Below are positions 35,581 through 46,789 of a stretch of 64,000 nt of DNA, in pieces. Position numbers and translations under genes: made by a program. Every line of letters starts with the position of its first letter. Positions within the stretch are counted from its first letter, which is position 1. Under the pieces are notes generated by a model. That model did no database searches and had not been told where the DNA came from. It saw only the letters and a list, made by a program, of their open reading frames with translations. Origin of the DNA: Symsagittifera roscoffensis (Eukaryota; Xenacoelomorpha; Acoela; Convolutidae); the NCBI RefSeq assembly GCF_963678635.1, contig NC_087064.1:13921599-13985598 (forward strand), given 5' to 3'.

Positions 35581-35680
35581 AGAACGGCAGAGAGAGAGAG
35601 AGAGAGAGAGAGTCACACGGGGACTGTAAAACTATAAAAGATTATATAAATACTTACATCATCACCTCTTTTTGATCTAT
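35581..35680 (+). promoter_or_regulatory. GA-rich polypurine tract and possible start of the Gypsy 3' LTR
   Basis: A purine run with (GA)n at 35589-35612 follows the last Gypsy ORF. About 20 bases later come CTATAAAAG and TATATAAATAC (35631-35656), TATA-like. This is the expected place of a polypurine tract and LTR, but no second LTR copy was found to prove it. The GA run could be a plain microsatellite. Confidence 0.35.
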
Positions 35681-37300
35681 TAACTGTACAATTTTATGGT
35701 AATCTTTCAGAGAGATTTTTCTTAAAAGGTGTTTTTGTTGCCCAAGTTTCTGTTAGTGCTACTGCTACTGGCTTGTTTCAATATGTACGATGAGTTTCTA
35801 ATTTAGCAAAAAACATGAGAAGTTGATATTATATTTTGACGCATTCAGCAAGCAGCCATTTTTACACTGTTTGCTTCGAAAAAGCTCTGAAGACAGAAAA
35901 AACCAAGCTGCAAAGTCTAACTTCAAGCAAAAATTCGTTTCATAGCAACAATCAGTTTTTCAAAATAATGATTAATTTTTAAATTGGTCATGGATAGATT
36001 TTAAATATTCAAATAGTTTCTTGTCAGTTTTAACCAAATACTACTGGGTTGTTCTTTATTTGAACAAACATAACCTTACTTTTTTTTGTTTAATTAAGAG
36101 CAGTTACTTTTGACCTTAAAGCCGACAGTAACCAAAATTTTATAATAAACATTCATTATTCGTGAGACTTGAAACATGACTGAATCAGTTTTTGTCTGGT
36201 TTAAAAATAAGCATATTTTGAAGAAAAAAAACGGACAAGAAAACTTCAAATTATGAGATGTCTGTTCACGTTTTATTTCAACTCGTAAGTGATCGTAAGT
36301 ACAATAAAAGGGAACAATTTATGAAAATGATATTTTTTTGAGTCAGTTCGTAGGCTATGAAACGCAGTATATTTATCTTGGTCGATGAGAGCCTAAAAAT
36401 CAAGAAAAATTGACCAGAGTCAAGCAGTTGATTAGGGTTGCACAAAGTTGAACAGGGTCGATCGAAGTTGATCAGGGTCGAACAAAGTGGACCAGGGTCA
36501 ATCAATGTCAACATGTTCGGTGATAATGAACAAGATCGAATATTATGATCATATCCGACTGGACATTTGTTTGACTCTCAAAGTTGAAAGAGCTCATCGT
36601 GGACCCTTAAACGGTTAATACATAATTCGACCATCTCAAAAAAATGACTGACTAAACTAGATGCGCTAGAATATGTTACCTCTAGAGTATGCTAGAATAT
36701 AAACTAGATGACTGACTAAACATAGAATATGTTTTTGCTATTTTAGACAGCGTACGAAGAACTAGAGAACACATGAAGAACCTGACAGTCAATACAAGAC
36801 AACACTAGACAGCACGTTAGATGACAACACGTGCTGTTCATTGGTTTATTCATATGATTCTTTATTATAACTGTTCGTTTTATATTCTACGATTTTAAAA
36901 AATTTTCAACTGCTACTTGATTAAGCGCTGTTAGTTTTCCTGCTGTTGAATCTCGTGTCTTCGCTTCTGCAAGGTAAAAAGAACGTCATACTTCATTAAA
37001 TAATCAAAATCTTCATTCATTGAACAATTATTGCATGTTAGAATAATTTTAGCTACCTCATAACTCCTAATACAATTTAAGATAAATAGGTATTATTTAT
37101 AAACACAGGAAACGCAGATGTTCCAATTTTTGAGCAGGGGTTGATTTCGGAGGAAGCTTTAGCGGGTTCAGGGAGAAATGAGGGCGGACGCCTCTCTTCT
37201 CAACGACTCGATCCCCTCACAGCTAAGAGGATCCCTGATAATGATTGCCGAATCATTAGTCTTTTGAGCTTTCAATTTCATGGTTTCTCATGTTTAGTTC
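35681..37300. other. AT-rich intergenic stretch
   Basis: No supported gene. It contains the 20-base minisatellite at 36410-36512 and short duplications around 36650-36730 (GACTGACTAAAC, CTAGAATATG). The higher-GC piece 37120-37260 may be the 3' flank or LTR of the BEL/Pao remnant. Confidence 0.5.
36410..36512 (+). repeat. 20-bp minisatellite
   Basis: About five imperfect units of GTTGATCAGGGTCGAACAAA, with variants such as GTTGATTAGGGTTGCACAAA and GTGGACCAGGGTCAATCAAT. Confidence 0.85.
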
Positions 37301-37306
37301 CCAACT

Positions 37307-38720
37307 TTATCTTACAGTCAAATAGTAAAGAGTCTTCACATTTACATTTAAGTGATCAAGAAGTTCTAAATCGACATTAATAACACGACTGTTAATGATC
37401 ATTAGCATCCTCGGGGAGCCATTAGCGTTTTCCCTAGGTGTTATCAAAGCTAATTTTACGGCGGGTCGAGTTATTTTCCCTAGCGCTGTTTTTATCACAC
37501 ACGAACGCGCTCTGCCGCCAGGCCCCGTGAAAATCTCGATGATTCGTCCAACTGGCCAGATGCCACGCGGGGTGAAGTCCTCCAGTATCCCTACGAGGTC
37601 TCCAGTTTTGATGATATCCTCTGGCTGTGACCATTTCGTGTGCCGAATGAGTGTCGGGACATTTTTTTTAGCAGTCGACGCCAAAAGCAATCCATTTTCT
37701 TTTTCACCAATCTCCAATCTCGCGGACAGCTTACTGGTTGGCTGGTCACTGAAGGCCATTGAGGGTGTGTACACAAAAGGTCTGCCAAGAAGAAAATGGT
37801 TTGGAGTCATCGATAGGTCGTCCGCGATATCACTGTTCACATGCATCAATGGTCGTCCATTCAAAAATTCTTCGGTTTCAACGACGATTGTGATGAAGAG
37901 ATCTCGAGAGAGGCGTGCAGATCCAAGATTCAGAAGGAAAACTCGTTTAATCATTCTCAACGAGTCTCTCCCACACACAACCAAAGTGAGGAGCAGAAGG
38001 AGGGTTCATTTTCCAGCTGGTATTTTGATCTTGTAAGTAGCTTGCTATCTCTGCATCGAATAACAAGGGCTCTGTATGAAACTGCTTTTTCGCTCCGAGC
38101 CTCGGCGTGATATGAACCTACAAAGAGCTGTCATACAACTGCCCGTTGTGAGGCTTTCTGTCGTTTCTAAATGCATAGCACGAGTAGTAAAGCACGTGAA
38201 CAAGCAGATATACTGCTTCGTCGTTGATGAGTTTTTGGCAATATGAAATGGTCCAATGTAGTCTATACCGACAGTTTTGAATGGGTAGGGGTTTTCATTT
38301 GGACCCTGAAAGCGAGTGGAGGGAAGATCCGACATGAGGACGCTGAGCCCTTTTCCTTGTAATCTCCGACAGAATAAACAGCGATGGCGAATTGGTTTCA
38401 AAACTTGACGCAAACCAATGATAAGAAAATTATGCTTAACGTAATTGCGAACATACTCTGTGCCCAAATGCATGCCTCGGCAATGAACGTGTTCGACTAA
38501 AAGTCGCGCTGCTGGTTCTTTAGCATTAAGAATAATGGGTTTTTGACGGTTTTGAGAAGTGGTGAATGTCGGAGACGTCCCCTAGCTTTCAGAGTATTAT
38601 CATCCATGAAAGGTAAAAATTCAATCAGAACGTCTTTGTTGTCCAATTTTGTCCCTTGTTGTAATCGTTTGATGGTTTCTGGGAAAAATATTTTTGAGAG
38701 AAATTTCAAAAATAAGGAAT
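37307..38720 (-). mobile_element. pol: BEL/Pao retrotransposon 3' pol remnant (integrase to DUF5641)
   Basis: Minus strand, high to low coordinate. 38709-38497 holds the pre-integrase segment (LPFMDDNTLKARGRLRHSPL). 38473-38045 holds the HHCC-like finger (HLGTEYVRNYV..CLFCRR) and the rve core start (VGIDYIGPF, YICLFTCFTTRAMHLE, CRFISRRG). After lost sequence and frameshifts come NPPSAPHFGCVWERLV near 38000 and the long frame 37984-37307 with ETEEFLNGRPLMHV, LSMTPNHFLLGRP and a DUF5641 C-terminus (KWSQPEDIIKTGDLVGILED, PRGIWPVGRI). The Asp between rve blocks is deleted. Truncated at about 38720; gag, protease and RT are absent. Confidence 0.85.
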
Positions 38721-38982
38721 TTTGCTGAATCCCTGTAATATGCGTACGGCAATTTTTTTTTGTTTGTTCTTTAACGAGCTAATAAACATTCAAACCATCG
38801 TGGGCCTAAAATCACTATCATGGCTGCGGTTAAACACTTCCCGTTTCACTTTTCATGTTTTTTATAGTCAAAAATTGTATGCATTGTGAATTTTGTCGTT
38901 CCAAATTGATATATTAGTCAACTTTTGTGCAAAAACGAATTCATCAAAAAAACTACTCGAGAAGTACATTGGAACTCTGTGG

Positions 38983-38985
38983 TCT

Positions 38986-39055
<70 letters not shown>
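38983..39055 (+). repeat. (TC)n / (CTCC) microsatellite
   Basis: About 70 bases of almost pure TC dinucleotides with occasional CCC interruptions. Confidence 0.95.
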
Positions 39056-39235
39056 TCATTAATCTTTTGAATAAATGTTTGTTTTGGTCAACTATGTTTA
39101 AATTTTTCCAGCCCCTTTAAAATTCATTGCAAAAACGTAGGCTCATTCAACTTTTTGTATTAAAAACTGGGCAAATTCAGCCCTTTTTAAAGAATCGGGC
39201 TCATTAAATCCCATACTGGAAAACGTGGTTTGGTA

Positions 39236-39490
39236 CTATTTTTTGCTGACCGATCCTAAATTTTGTCTGAATTAGGCTTTGAATATTCTCTACTAGAATA
39301 AATACTAATTTTGAGGTCAAGTGCGCTAAAAAATGCAATTTGTTTAGTCAAAATTGTCCAAAAACTACCTCAAAATAGGGTCTTAACAGTGTTTTAGGAG
39401 ACCTCAAAAACAATTTGGTCAATGAATCTAGAACAAAGGCGACATAAATTCCTTTTTTTTTCAAAATTGAAAATCCCCTTTAGAAAAATT
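39236..39490 (+). repeat. Dispersed repeat D1, copy 1
   Basis: Shares TGCTGACCGATC..AAA, GTCAAAATT, CTCAAAATAGGGTCTT..AGTG and GAAAATCCC..TTTAGA(A/G)AAA in the same order with 55338-55640. Diverged and non-coding. Confidence 0.65.
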
Positions 39491-40193
39491 AGATCCGGGC
39501 CTGGAGCGAGTGATTTGGGATGACGGTGTATTATAACCTTTTAAGCTTTCAAACCAATGAAAGCATTTTGCGCGATGCTATTTTGATCAGAAAATACTAA
39601 TTATAATGGCCAATTCATGCTTATTTTGAAAGCGGAATTGGCACGTATAAAATAAATAGTTTTGCACGAGGCCTTTTGAAAAAGGCTTAAAAATGGCTTT
39701 TTTAACACGTATTTTAAACGTAATTTAAAAAAATGGATAATTTAATTGAGCTTTTGTCCTTATTTTTCGCGAATATTGCGTATTTTCAAAAGAAATTGAA
39801 ACTCTGGACAGCTAAAAACTTGATTTAGGTAAACCTACTTATTTTCCCAGCTCTCCCATTTCTTGTTAGACCGAAAAGTATTTGTACTATAGCGAACCAA
39901 ATACCAAATCATTGCGAACCAATATCTCGGTATTTCGGCGCTCGTCAAAAAATTCCAGCTTGGAAAATTTCACAAATTGTGTTTAAAGTGATGTGTGAGA
40001 GCTCGGAAAACCAGTTTGGTTGACCTAAAAAAAAGAGGAAAAAAGTCGATAAAGTTTCGAAAATTTTTTGAAAATCCGCCCACAACCCCGTCCCCCCCCC
40101 CCCCTCGACAAAAATCCTCGATCCGCCCCCCCCCTCGAGAAAATCCTGAATCCCCTTTGAACCTGTCCCTAATTCTCTACAAACCCATTAGTT

Positions 40194-42270
40194 ATGGATG
40201 GTTTCATTTCAGCAGGGCAAACACATCACGCAATGGGATTCTCTTTATGTGTGGCTAAACTAAAGAGAACGGGCCCGAAGTTATTAACCGTAGTAGCATT
40301 GTGTTCGGTTTTCATTTGGTTCCAGAGCACCCGGCAATGTTCATCTGATCTGACACAATTGAAAACAGCGTCAGCTCCTCTCGCGTTTTCTGAAAATCAC
40401 AGTCTTCGCCCACTTGTTCAAAAAGATATTTCGTCGAACTCGACAGCCAATTTTTTTCAACTACTAGCGAGCATTGATCGTAAAAAGGAATCCCCCAGTT
40501 CGCTCATTGAATTATTCGTACCTTATTTGATTAAAGAGCCCGTGCAACCCATAGACGAGTTGTGCAATCCCGAACCACTGCCCCATGTTAGTGACGATCT
40601 TTGTGTCGGCGACTTCAACAAAAACGCGTTTACGGGAAAACTGCGCAAAACGCCCGTTAAAACAATAGTGCATTCTGTTAAATTCAGCTTCGAAGTTGAT
40701 GTGCTAGAAATACACCTAAACGAGCTATATGACGTGGTAGACTATTTCTTTATTGTCGAGTCGGTGAATGCGCATGCTGACAGCAGTCCAAAGCCTCTTT
40801 TGTGGGAGTTCCTAAAAAATCAGCCAAGATTCAAAAAGTTTGAGAAAAAAATAGTGAGGTAAGCGTTTTTAGATTGCAATAGCAAAGGATAATATTTTAA
40901 GATTCTTAATTGAAACTTTCAACTTCAAATCTAGAAAAGAGCTCAAAAAAACCACGGCAAACAAATATTCAGTTGAATCGCCCAATTTTAGAGACCAAAA
41001 AGCATGCACAAAAGAGGAAATTGAAGTGAAGAAGTTTTGGCGAGTGAAGCCAATTTTCGAAAACTTGGCTCCTCTTTTTGATTTCACGGGCGAATTTAAG
41101 TGAGGGGGATGCTTTCTTCCCAAGATACAGACCTGCCAACCACGTAAAGGAGCCCCTTTTGGTACTATTCAACGACATTTTGATTTACTGCATCCACCAT
41201 CAGGCCTAAATTGTTTCTCAAAGAACCCATATGCATTTTTTGATAAAAATTTTCCAAAAATCGCTGAAAGCGGAGCTATCTGCACCCTCAGGGAAAAGTT
41301 AGATCCTCATCTGGTTCAAACAGTTTTTCCACCTCCATGATTTTTAAACTTAAAAAATAAAGGATAACAAAAATGTGCTATTTAAGAATGAATTCAGTCT
41401 CATTCAATCGATATTTATTTAGTTTTTTGAGAAGAGCAAGATTCCTGGAGTAGGTTTTAAATTTACTAACATAGTATTTGTAATCTAAAACGGCCGAAAG
41501 GCTTATTTTGGACGATTCCTCTGTGACTCTGCCGTCGCCTGACTTCGGAATCTGGGTACCAGAAATACGTGAAGAAGTCATCAGGTGGGAGAAGATTAAA
41601 CAGTGGCTTGACCACTACAAACTATCCTCGGACGCTCTAATCGGCTTCGGAGACGGGGACGAAATAACTTCGCGGCATCTTGTCCATCGAATGCGTTATT
41701 GTGAGTTGAAAAAGGAAGTTTTCGATATCGGTATGCTGTTTTCGTTCGGCAATCTGGAAAAAGCGTATAGCTCGGGTTACCTCTCCCTGAACTACGCTTT
41801 CTCAGGGGCAACGTTTTGGACCTATGATGCGGCAACAAAACCGAGCCAATTTCAATCTTTACAGAAGTTGAAGACTTATCCGACTTACCGAAGGAGTAAA
41901 ATATTGGACGCAGCACTTTTCGGGGGTGACCATCTTACCACTGATATGTATCTGCCATTCAGCCTTACAAAAATGATAACTATAACTGAAAGCTCAGGAA
42001 AAAAGTATGGAAGATCATTTTTATTCTACCCTCGATAAATTGAACTATTCTCCCGAATTGCCACTCGAGGAATTGAACATGAGGCTTATGAATGCGATTG
42101 ACTCTCGAACCCATAAAAAATACGGACCCAGGCAGGAAAAAATCAAAAAAGTGATTGCAGAAAATCCAGAAGCCTACAAACCAATGTTCCAGTTCCCTTG
42201 GTTTCTAGTTTGTAACCTGCAAAGATATCCAGCATGGAGTTTCAAATATGACCGCCGACTGAGCGACTAA
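40194..42270 (+). pseudogene. Family-17 glycosyltransferase (MGAT3-like), two exons, C-terminal frame break
   Basis: Type II Golgi-type enzyme; relatives add bisecting GlcNAc to the beta-mannose of N-glycans. Exon 1 is 40194-40858, with a likelier start at the ATG at 40233, after TTTCATTTCAG. It has a signal anchor (KLLTVVALCSVFIWFQ), then IVHSVKFSFEVDVLEIHLNE, VVDYFFIVES and KPLLWEFLKNQPRF. The intron is 40859-41500 (GT..AG). Joining at 40858/41501 keeps the phase and gives KIVR-LILDDSS. Exon 2 has IGFGDGDEITSRHL (the family's acidic DxD-like site), GATFWTYDAATKPSQFQ and DHLTTDMYLPF. The frame then stops at 42036-42038, while the expected tail (LNYSPELPLEELNMRLMNAI to the stop at 42268-42270) lies in another frame overlapping it. 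The usual GWH motif is not visible. Either a recent pseudogene or a base-call error. Confidence 0.8.
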
Positions 42271-42750
42271 ACTCAATCAGCGAAGTATCAATGAATCAAT
42301 GAAGTAATTGTTCCGACTATTGACAATGGGTAGGAACTTTGTATTCGGTGTGTTTCAGTTTTTCCAGGCAGAACTAGGTAACGAAATGAGTCAATGGAAC
42401 GGATCGAGTTAGATATCTTTTTAAAAAATTTTTCAGTCGTGTTTCGAATTACATTTGAAGAAATCCAATAAATTGTCCCAGAAAGCCTGGTTTGAAGTTT
42501 TCTAAGAGTTAGTCTAATATGGAGCGAGTAGCGCGATTGGGTAAAGATCTTTATTTGAAAATTTACCTTTTTTTCGACTTTTAGGCTCTCGATTTTCGAC
42601 TTGTTGGCACCAAACTTGGTTTTTTTGTTCAGAAAGCTAGTTTTGACTGTTAAATTTGGCATTTTTTGACAATAAAGATTTTGTAAAATAAAATTAAAAT
42701 TATTGTAGACATTAAATGAAAAACTAGTTTGGTATTCATTTTTGAAGAAA

Positions 42751-42815
42751 GTTTTTGAAGTCACTTAGACGTTTGTAAAGTTTTTGAAGTCACTTAGGCG
42801 TTTGTAAAGTTTTCG
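42751..42815 (+). repeat. 29-bp tandem duplication
   Basis: GTTTTTGAAGTCACTTAGAC followed by GTTTGTAAA, twice with one mismatch (42751-42779, 42780-42808), then the start of a third unit. Confidence 0.9.
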
Positions 42816-43529
42816 AATCACAACTTGCCCTAAAAAGGACACTAATTTGAAGAAAACAAAAGAAGAAAATTCTCTTTTAGACTTCTATGAATGTGGTTAG
42901 AACATTCTGTGCTACTTGCACAGCAACCAGCTAACCTCGTTGTTATTTTTACATCATTTATTATTTCACAAAAATTTTTACAGGGTACTCTTTCATTGAG
43001 CAAAGAGTTAATTACTGTTTGTAATGGTTTTATCTACAGCTAATACTGTTCATGTACAAAATCAATTTTTGAAGCCATATTGTTTTAAAATTGTGTTATT
43101 TTCTATGTATTATTTGTACAATTCATATGATACCTATAAAGCAGATATAAAATCTAAACTGGATATAGTATCGTCTTTTAACAAAGTTCATGAGTTAGGG
43201 CCGATAGTGCAAACATACCTAACACGACAAAGATGATCGGGACTGCCGAATCCTTTATGCATGTCGAATATCCAATAGAGTTTTTATCAGAGGCTTAAAA
43301 ACAACTAATTGTTGGAATTAATGATATCTTAATTGAAAGGTTATTTGATTGAGTTTTAACTTTTGAGAAAAACGAGGTAAACTCAATATCGAGAAATTTG
43401 AGAAAATTGACGAACTTCGCCGAGACCATCAAAAGGTACCAAATTTGGGTCGATAAAACTGATCGAAATGGTCGAAACCTATGGGTCCAGCGCAGTTGAG
43501 TGCAATTTGTTTTGATAAATTTTTAATGG

Positions 43530-43675
43530 TCGAAACATACCCGAGTTTGATTGAGACGGTCAAAAATTATTGAGTTTGAGGCGAGACGGTTGAAAAATGC
43601 CCAACTCGTTCGAGATGGTCAAAACATATTTTTCTCGTTCCAGCTCGGTCGATTACAGTTTTTTCGGTCGAAACA
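43530..43675 (+). repeat. ~30-bp minisatellite
   Basis: Four to five imperfect units beginning GGTCGAAACAT / GGTCAAAAAT and ending GAGAC or GAGAT; weaker related units extend left to about 43440. Confidence 0.75.
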
Positions 43676-43730
43676 ATAGAAACACCCATACAATGGACTT
43701 TTATATAAAAAAAAACATCTTCCGCACACT

Positions 43731-44110
43731 TGGTTCCCTAAAGTGGGGACTCCAAACTGACAATTTCTAAAAAAATTCTTTCCCGATATTATCAACCTAA
43801 AAACGGTTGCGGGTCAAAAAACTGATTAAAACGTCGACTTGTGCTATCAAAATTGTTTCGATTGGTTTGTCAGTCTTTAAGAAATCAACAAAAATGTTTG
43901 CTAAATTGGCCTTTTTTCACTTCCTATATCGGTTCTCAGAGACTTTTTTGCAATTCTTGCTAAAAGTGCTTAAAAAACACTTGAAACGAGCTCAGTAGCC
44001 CTGTACAGTACTGGATTAATACTAAAATCTGGACCAAAATTGACTTAGAAACGAAAATTTGGCCAAAAACTATCAAACTTGGACCCTCCGATTCTTTCAT
44101 TTTCCAATTT
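43731..44110 (+). repeat. Dispersed repeat D2, copy 1
   Basis: TTCCCTAAAGTGGGG, CTCCAAACTGACAATTT, GGTTGCGGGTCAAAAAA, GGTTCTCAGAGACTTTTTTG and CCTCCGATTC recur in the same order at 44962-45250. Direct orientation, about 1.2 kb apart. Confidence 0.8.
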
Positions 44111-44961
44111 TTAAGTCTCTACACCGGTCTTGATGGTAAAGTGGACATCACTTTCTTGTTCTTCTCCTGCTTTGTGCTAGGAGTGAAGTCCGTGCCCGAG
44201 TGCGTTAGTCCGAGATGTTCGAAGCCAGAGGGTAACCCACAAGCTTGGAGCGATGTCATTCGTTCATCGTACAACGTTTTAAAGCTCTTTCTCGCTTTCG
44301 AACTTGACTGTTAATCCCAGGGACCTATGCTTGACAACATCGCGTTCTTACTCTGCTGGGCTAGAAAGGATGGTTTCTTTGTCCGACCATCGCTCTTGGT
44401 CTGCAACCTGGACGTGCTCTTGAATAACAGTTCCTTTCCTTTATTAGCCTCGGAACTCTCCGAGGTTTCCCAGATCCTTCAACTATTTCCTGCTCGGAGT
44501 CGTCGCCAGATCCTTCAAGATCCTCACGGTGGTGGCAGTCAGGTCAAGTTAACGTTTGTGATCCTTCGGAGGCTTTTGCGGAGGGTTACTAAGGGGCTTA
44601 ATACACTCCGGAGGGTTACATCAGAGGGTTACCTAAAATTTCTTAATTCTCAACCTTTTGCCTCAAAGGAGTCTCGGAACAGTCTTGAAATGAGTCGCAA
44701 TAGGCAAATTTTACTCTAGGGGTTTCGTGAACTATTTCGGAGGGTTCCGCAAAAAGTTTACAATAAGGAGAGTGATTATTGGGCTTATTTTACTCCAGGG
44801 CTACTTCAGAGGGTTTTCCAAAAAATCACTAAATCAAGTGGTTTTGACGCGGAATACCCTCCGATGTCGGTATAATTTACTTACAACAAGGTTAGTTGAA
44901 CCGGTCAAATACCTTGAAGGATACAATAGACTTTTGTAAAAAAAACTTGTTCCGCTCTGAG
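44111..44961. other. Segment between D2 copies, GC-richer, with GGAGGGTT repeats
   Basis: Holds a 130-codon plus-strand reading at 44327-44719 with no recognised domain. The motif CGGAGGGTT/CAGAGGGTT recurs at irregular spacing between 44573 and 44820 (at least five times). The reading includes Leu-rich LLDQ-free stretches and Arg-rich runs but no family match. Confidence 0.4.
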
Positions 44962-45250
44962 CGTTCCCTAAAATGGGGCTCTCCAAACTGACAATTTATA
45001 AAAAATGGTTGCGGGTCAAAAAAGTGATTACAATGTCGACTTATGCTCCCAAAAATGTTCTGATTGGTTTTTCAGTCTTTGAGAAATACACAAATTTGCG
45101 TTTGCTAAATTGGCTTTTTTAAACTACCTATATAGGTTCTCAGAGACTTTTTTTGCAATTCTTGCTGAAAGTGCTTAAGAAACTCTTGAAACGAGGCCAA
45201 ACACTATCGGATTTGGGCCCTCCGATTCCTTCTTTTTCCAATTTTTACTC
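44962..45250 (+). repeat. Dispersed repeat D2, copy 2
   Basis: Direct copy of 43731-44110 with small deletions, immediately upstream of a Gypsy gag remnant. Confidence 0.8.
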
Positions 45251-45261
45251 GAATAGCGGCA

Positions 45262-45880
45262 GTGATGGAAATGGCCGTATTTGCCAAAAATAGTTGGAAA
45301 TTTACTAAGAATAAAACCCCAATGATCGACCCATGTGAACCAACCTACCAAGTTGAAACAACTGGAGAAGCGGAAGCGCAGAAACGCGAGAAAGAAATTG
45401 GAAATTACGAAAAACGAGTCACTTGGGATAATATTGTAAGAAAAAGCAGAGACAAGGACGTACTACGTAACAATGTACCCTGGGACGACGCAGACGCCAA
45501 AGAGAGAAGTGACGTCTTCCTGTGCCTAGGAGCAGGAGAGCAAAGACGACTGCAAAACGAGACCAAGTCTTGATTTACAAACATCCACTACAGAGGAGTC
45601 ATTGCGAATACTAGAAGACATATTCGTCTCCGAGGTACAATTTCGTTTGTCGGAATCAAGAAAAAAAAACGAGACATTGGAAGAATTCCATGCAGATTTG
45701 GTCGAACTGGCATCAAGGCTGATTGTGCGGATCGAGAAGACCAATGGTTCCGTGATATGTTTGCGTTTCACATGTCTAATGAAAAAAATGCAGAAGAGCT
45801 ATTGACAGCAAACAGATCACCCCAAGATGACCACGAATATGCAACCAGGGGGGAGAAAGGCATTAGTAATAGATGTTGAG
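45262..45880 (+). pseudogene. gag: Gypsy-family gag remnant
   Basis: Reads VPWDDADAKERSDVFLCLGA with EQRRLQNE (45475-45570). After a frameshift it gives LRILEDIFVSEVQFRLSES and ETLEEFHADLVELASR (45605-45715), and after another ADCADREDQWFRDMFAF, HMSNEKNAEELLTANRSPQD and EKGIS (45720-45865). The block ETLEEFHADLVELAS...ADCADR matches LEQFHAEIVELASRADCADR in the fragments at 6770 and 10680, so it belongs to the same Gypsy lineage but is a better preserved gag. It is cut at about 45880, just before the Polinton segment. Confidence 0.65.
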
Positions 45881-46389
45881 GCTGAACCCCATGTTTTCAG
45901 ATAGAGAATAGAACATACGGTCATCAAGCTATGTATAAACATTGGGTATAGAGTCTACAAGGTAAAAGGATAAGGAATACAAATGATGAGGTTTCATGGT
46001 TTTTGTGATGGTAAGGTAATAGCTCGAAAAAACGAATTTTTTTTGGATTTTGTGTCGAAATATCTAGTTTTTTTTCGCAAAAATTGATGCGTCTGTTATC
46101 TAATTGTTAAATATCACAGGTTAGTTACGTGTGGATTGTGAAATAAAGGTTTTTTAATTAGAGTTTTGGTACACGGTAAGTCAATAGTAAGAGTTTTTGG
46201 GCAAAAACTTGGAATTTTTATGAAAAAATTTTTCAAAAAAACTTCAAAACACGATAAAATTTGTTATAAATCGACCTATTAACTAATATATTATATATTC
46301 CTATTTTTTGAAACATCTACTTGAAAAAAGGGTGAAACCTACTGAAACTTCGAAAAAGATCCACACAAATTATCAGTTTTTAATCAAAT

Positions 46390-46640
46390 TAAATTAAAAA
46401 ATCCACACAAATTATCAGTTTTTTGTTTTTTTTTCTGGGAACCATTCGTTCATATTTTTTGTTAAAAAGAAATAATTTGTTATTTTTCGACCCAAGGAAT
46501 CAGCAAAGTAGTAAAATTTGTCCAATCGAGCTATCATGCTCCAGTGTTCCCCTCTATCATTGATTGGAGCTGAGTTAACAATTGCAAAAGAGTATTTTGT
46601 TAGTCGAGATACTTTATCAGAGGGGTAAGATCCCATTTAC
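46390..46640 (-). pseudogene. Adenain-like cysteine protease, C-terminal part (Polinton copy 1)
   Basis: From about 46636 the frame reads MGSYPSDKVSRLTKYSFAIV, then GEHWSMIARLDKFYYFADSL. GEHW carries the catalytic His and ADSLG the usual acidic region. The catalytic Cys block, TDNLCGFF, lies just downstream in another frame after an A-run expansion, and the TDNLCG block is present twice (46375-46435). In Polintons this protease matures capsid proteins. Truncated at the N-terminus and frame-broken, so inactive as it stands. Confidence 0.65.
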
Positions 46641-46789
46641 TTGAACCTGAGCTCAGGAAATCTTTCAAAAAGGTTAAAGTTTTAGTTTGCAGGAGTAAAA
46701 AATTATCCATTCTTGCAATTTTTAGCCGATTTACATCTAAAAACAAAGAAAAACTAAGTTTATAGTAAAGTTTAGGATAAAAAAATCTC

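Larger units (their letters stand above)
38721..40190. other. Intergenic stretch with microsatellite and dispersed repeat
   Basis: No gene supported. Holds the (TC)n run, a repeat shared with 55338-55640, and C-runs at 40091-40132 just upstream of the glycosyltransferase gene. Confidence 0.5.
42271..43730. other. AT-rich flank of the glycosyltransferase gene
   Basis: No supported gene on either strand. Contains a 29-bp tandem duplication and a ~30-bp minisatellite, annotated separately. The minus-strand ORF at 42288-42764 has no recognisable features and is likely chance. Confidence 0.5.

Noticed and set aside
36278-36514. Minus-strand 78-codon ORF
   Set aside because: Half of it is the 20-bp minisatellite read in one frame.
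37395-38110. Plus-strand ORFs of 89-213 codons across the BEL/Pao remnant
   Set aside because: The minus strand reads integrase and DUF5641; the plus frames show no domain and are shadows.
44327-44719. Plus-strand 130-codon ORF as a host gene
   Set aside because: No domain or splice context, and it runs into the GGAGGGTT repeat motif; left as an unassigned stretch.
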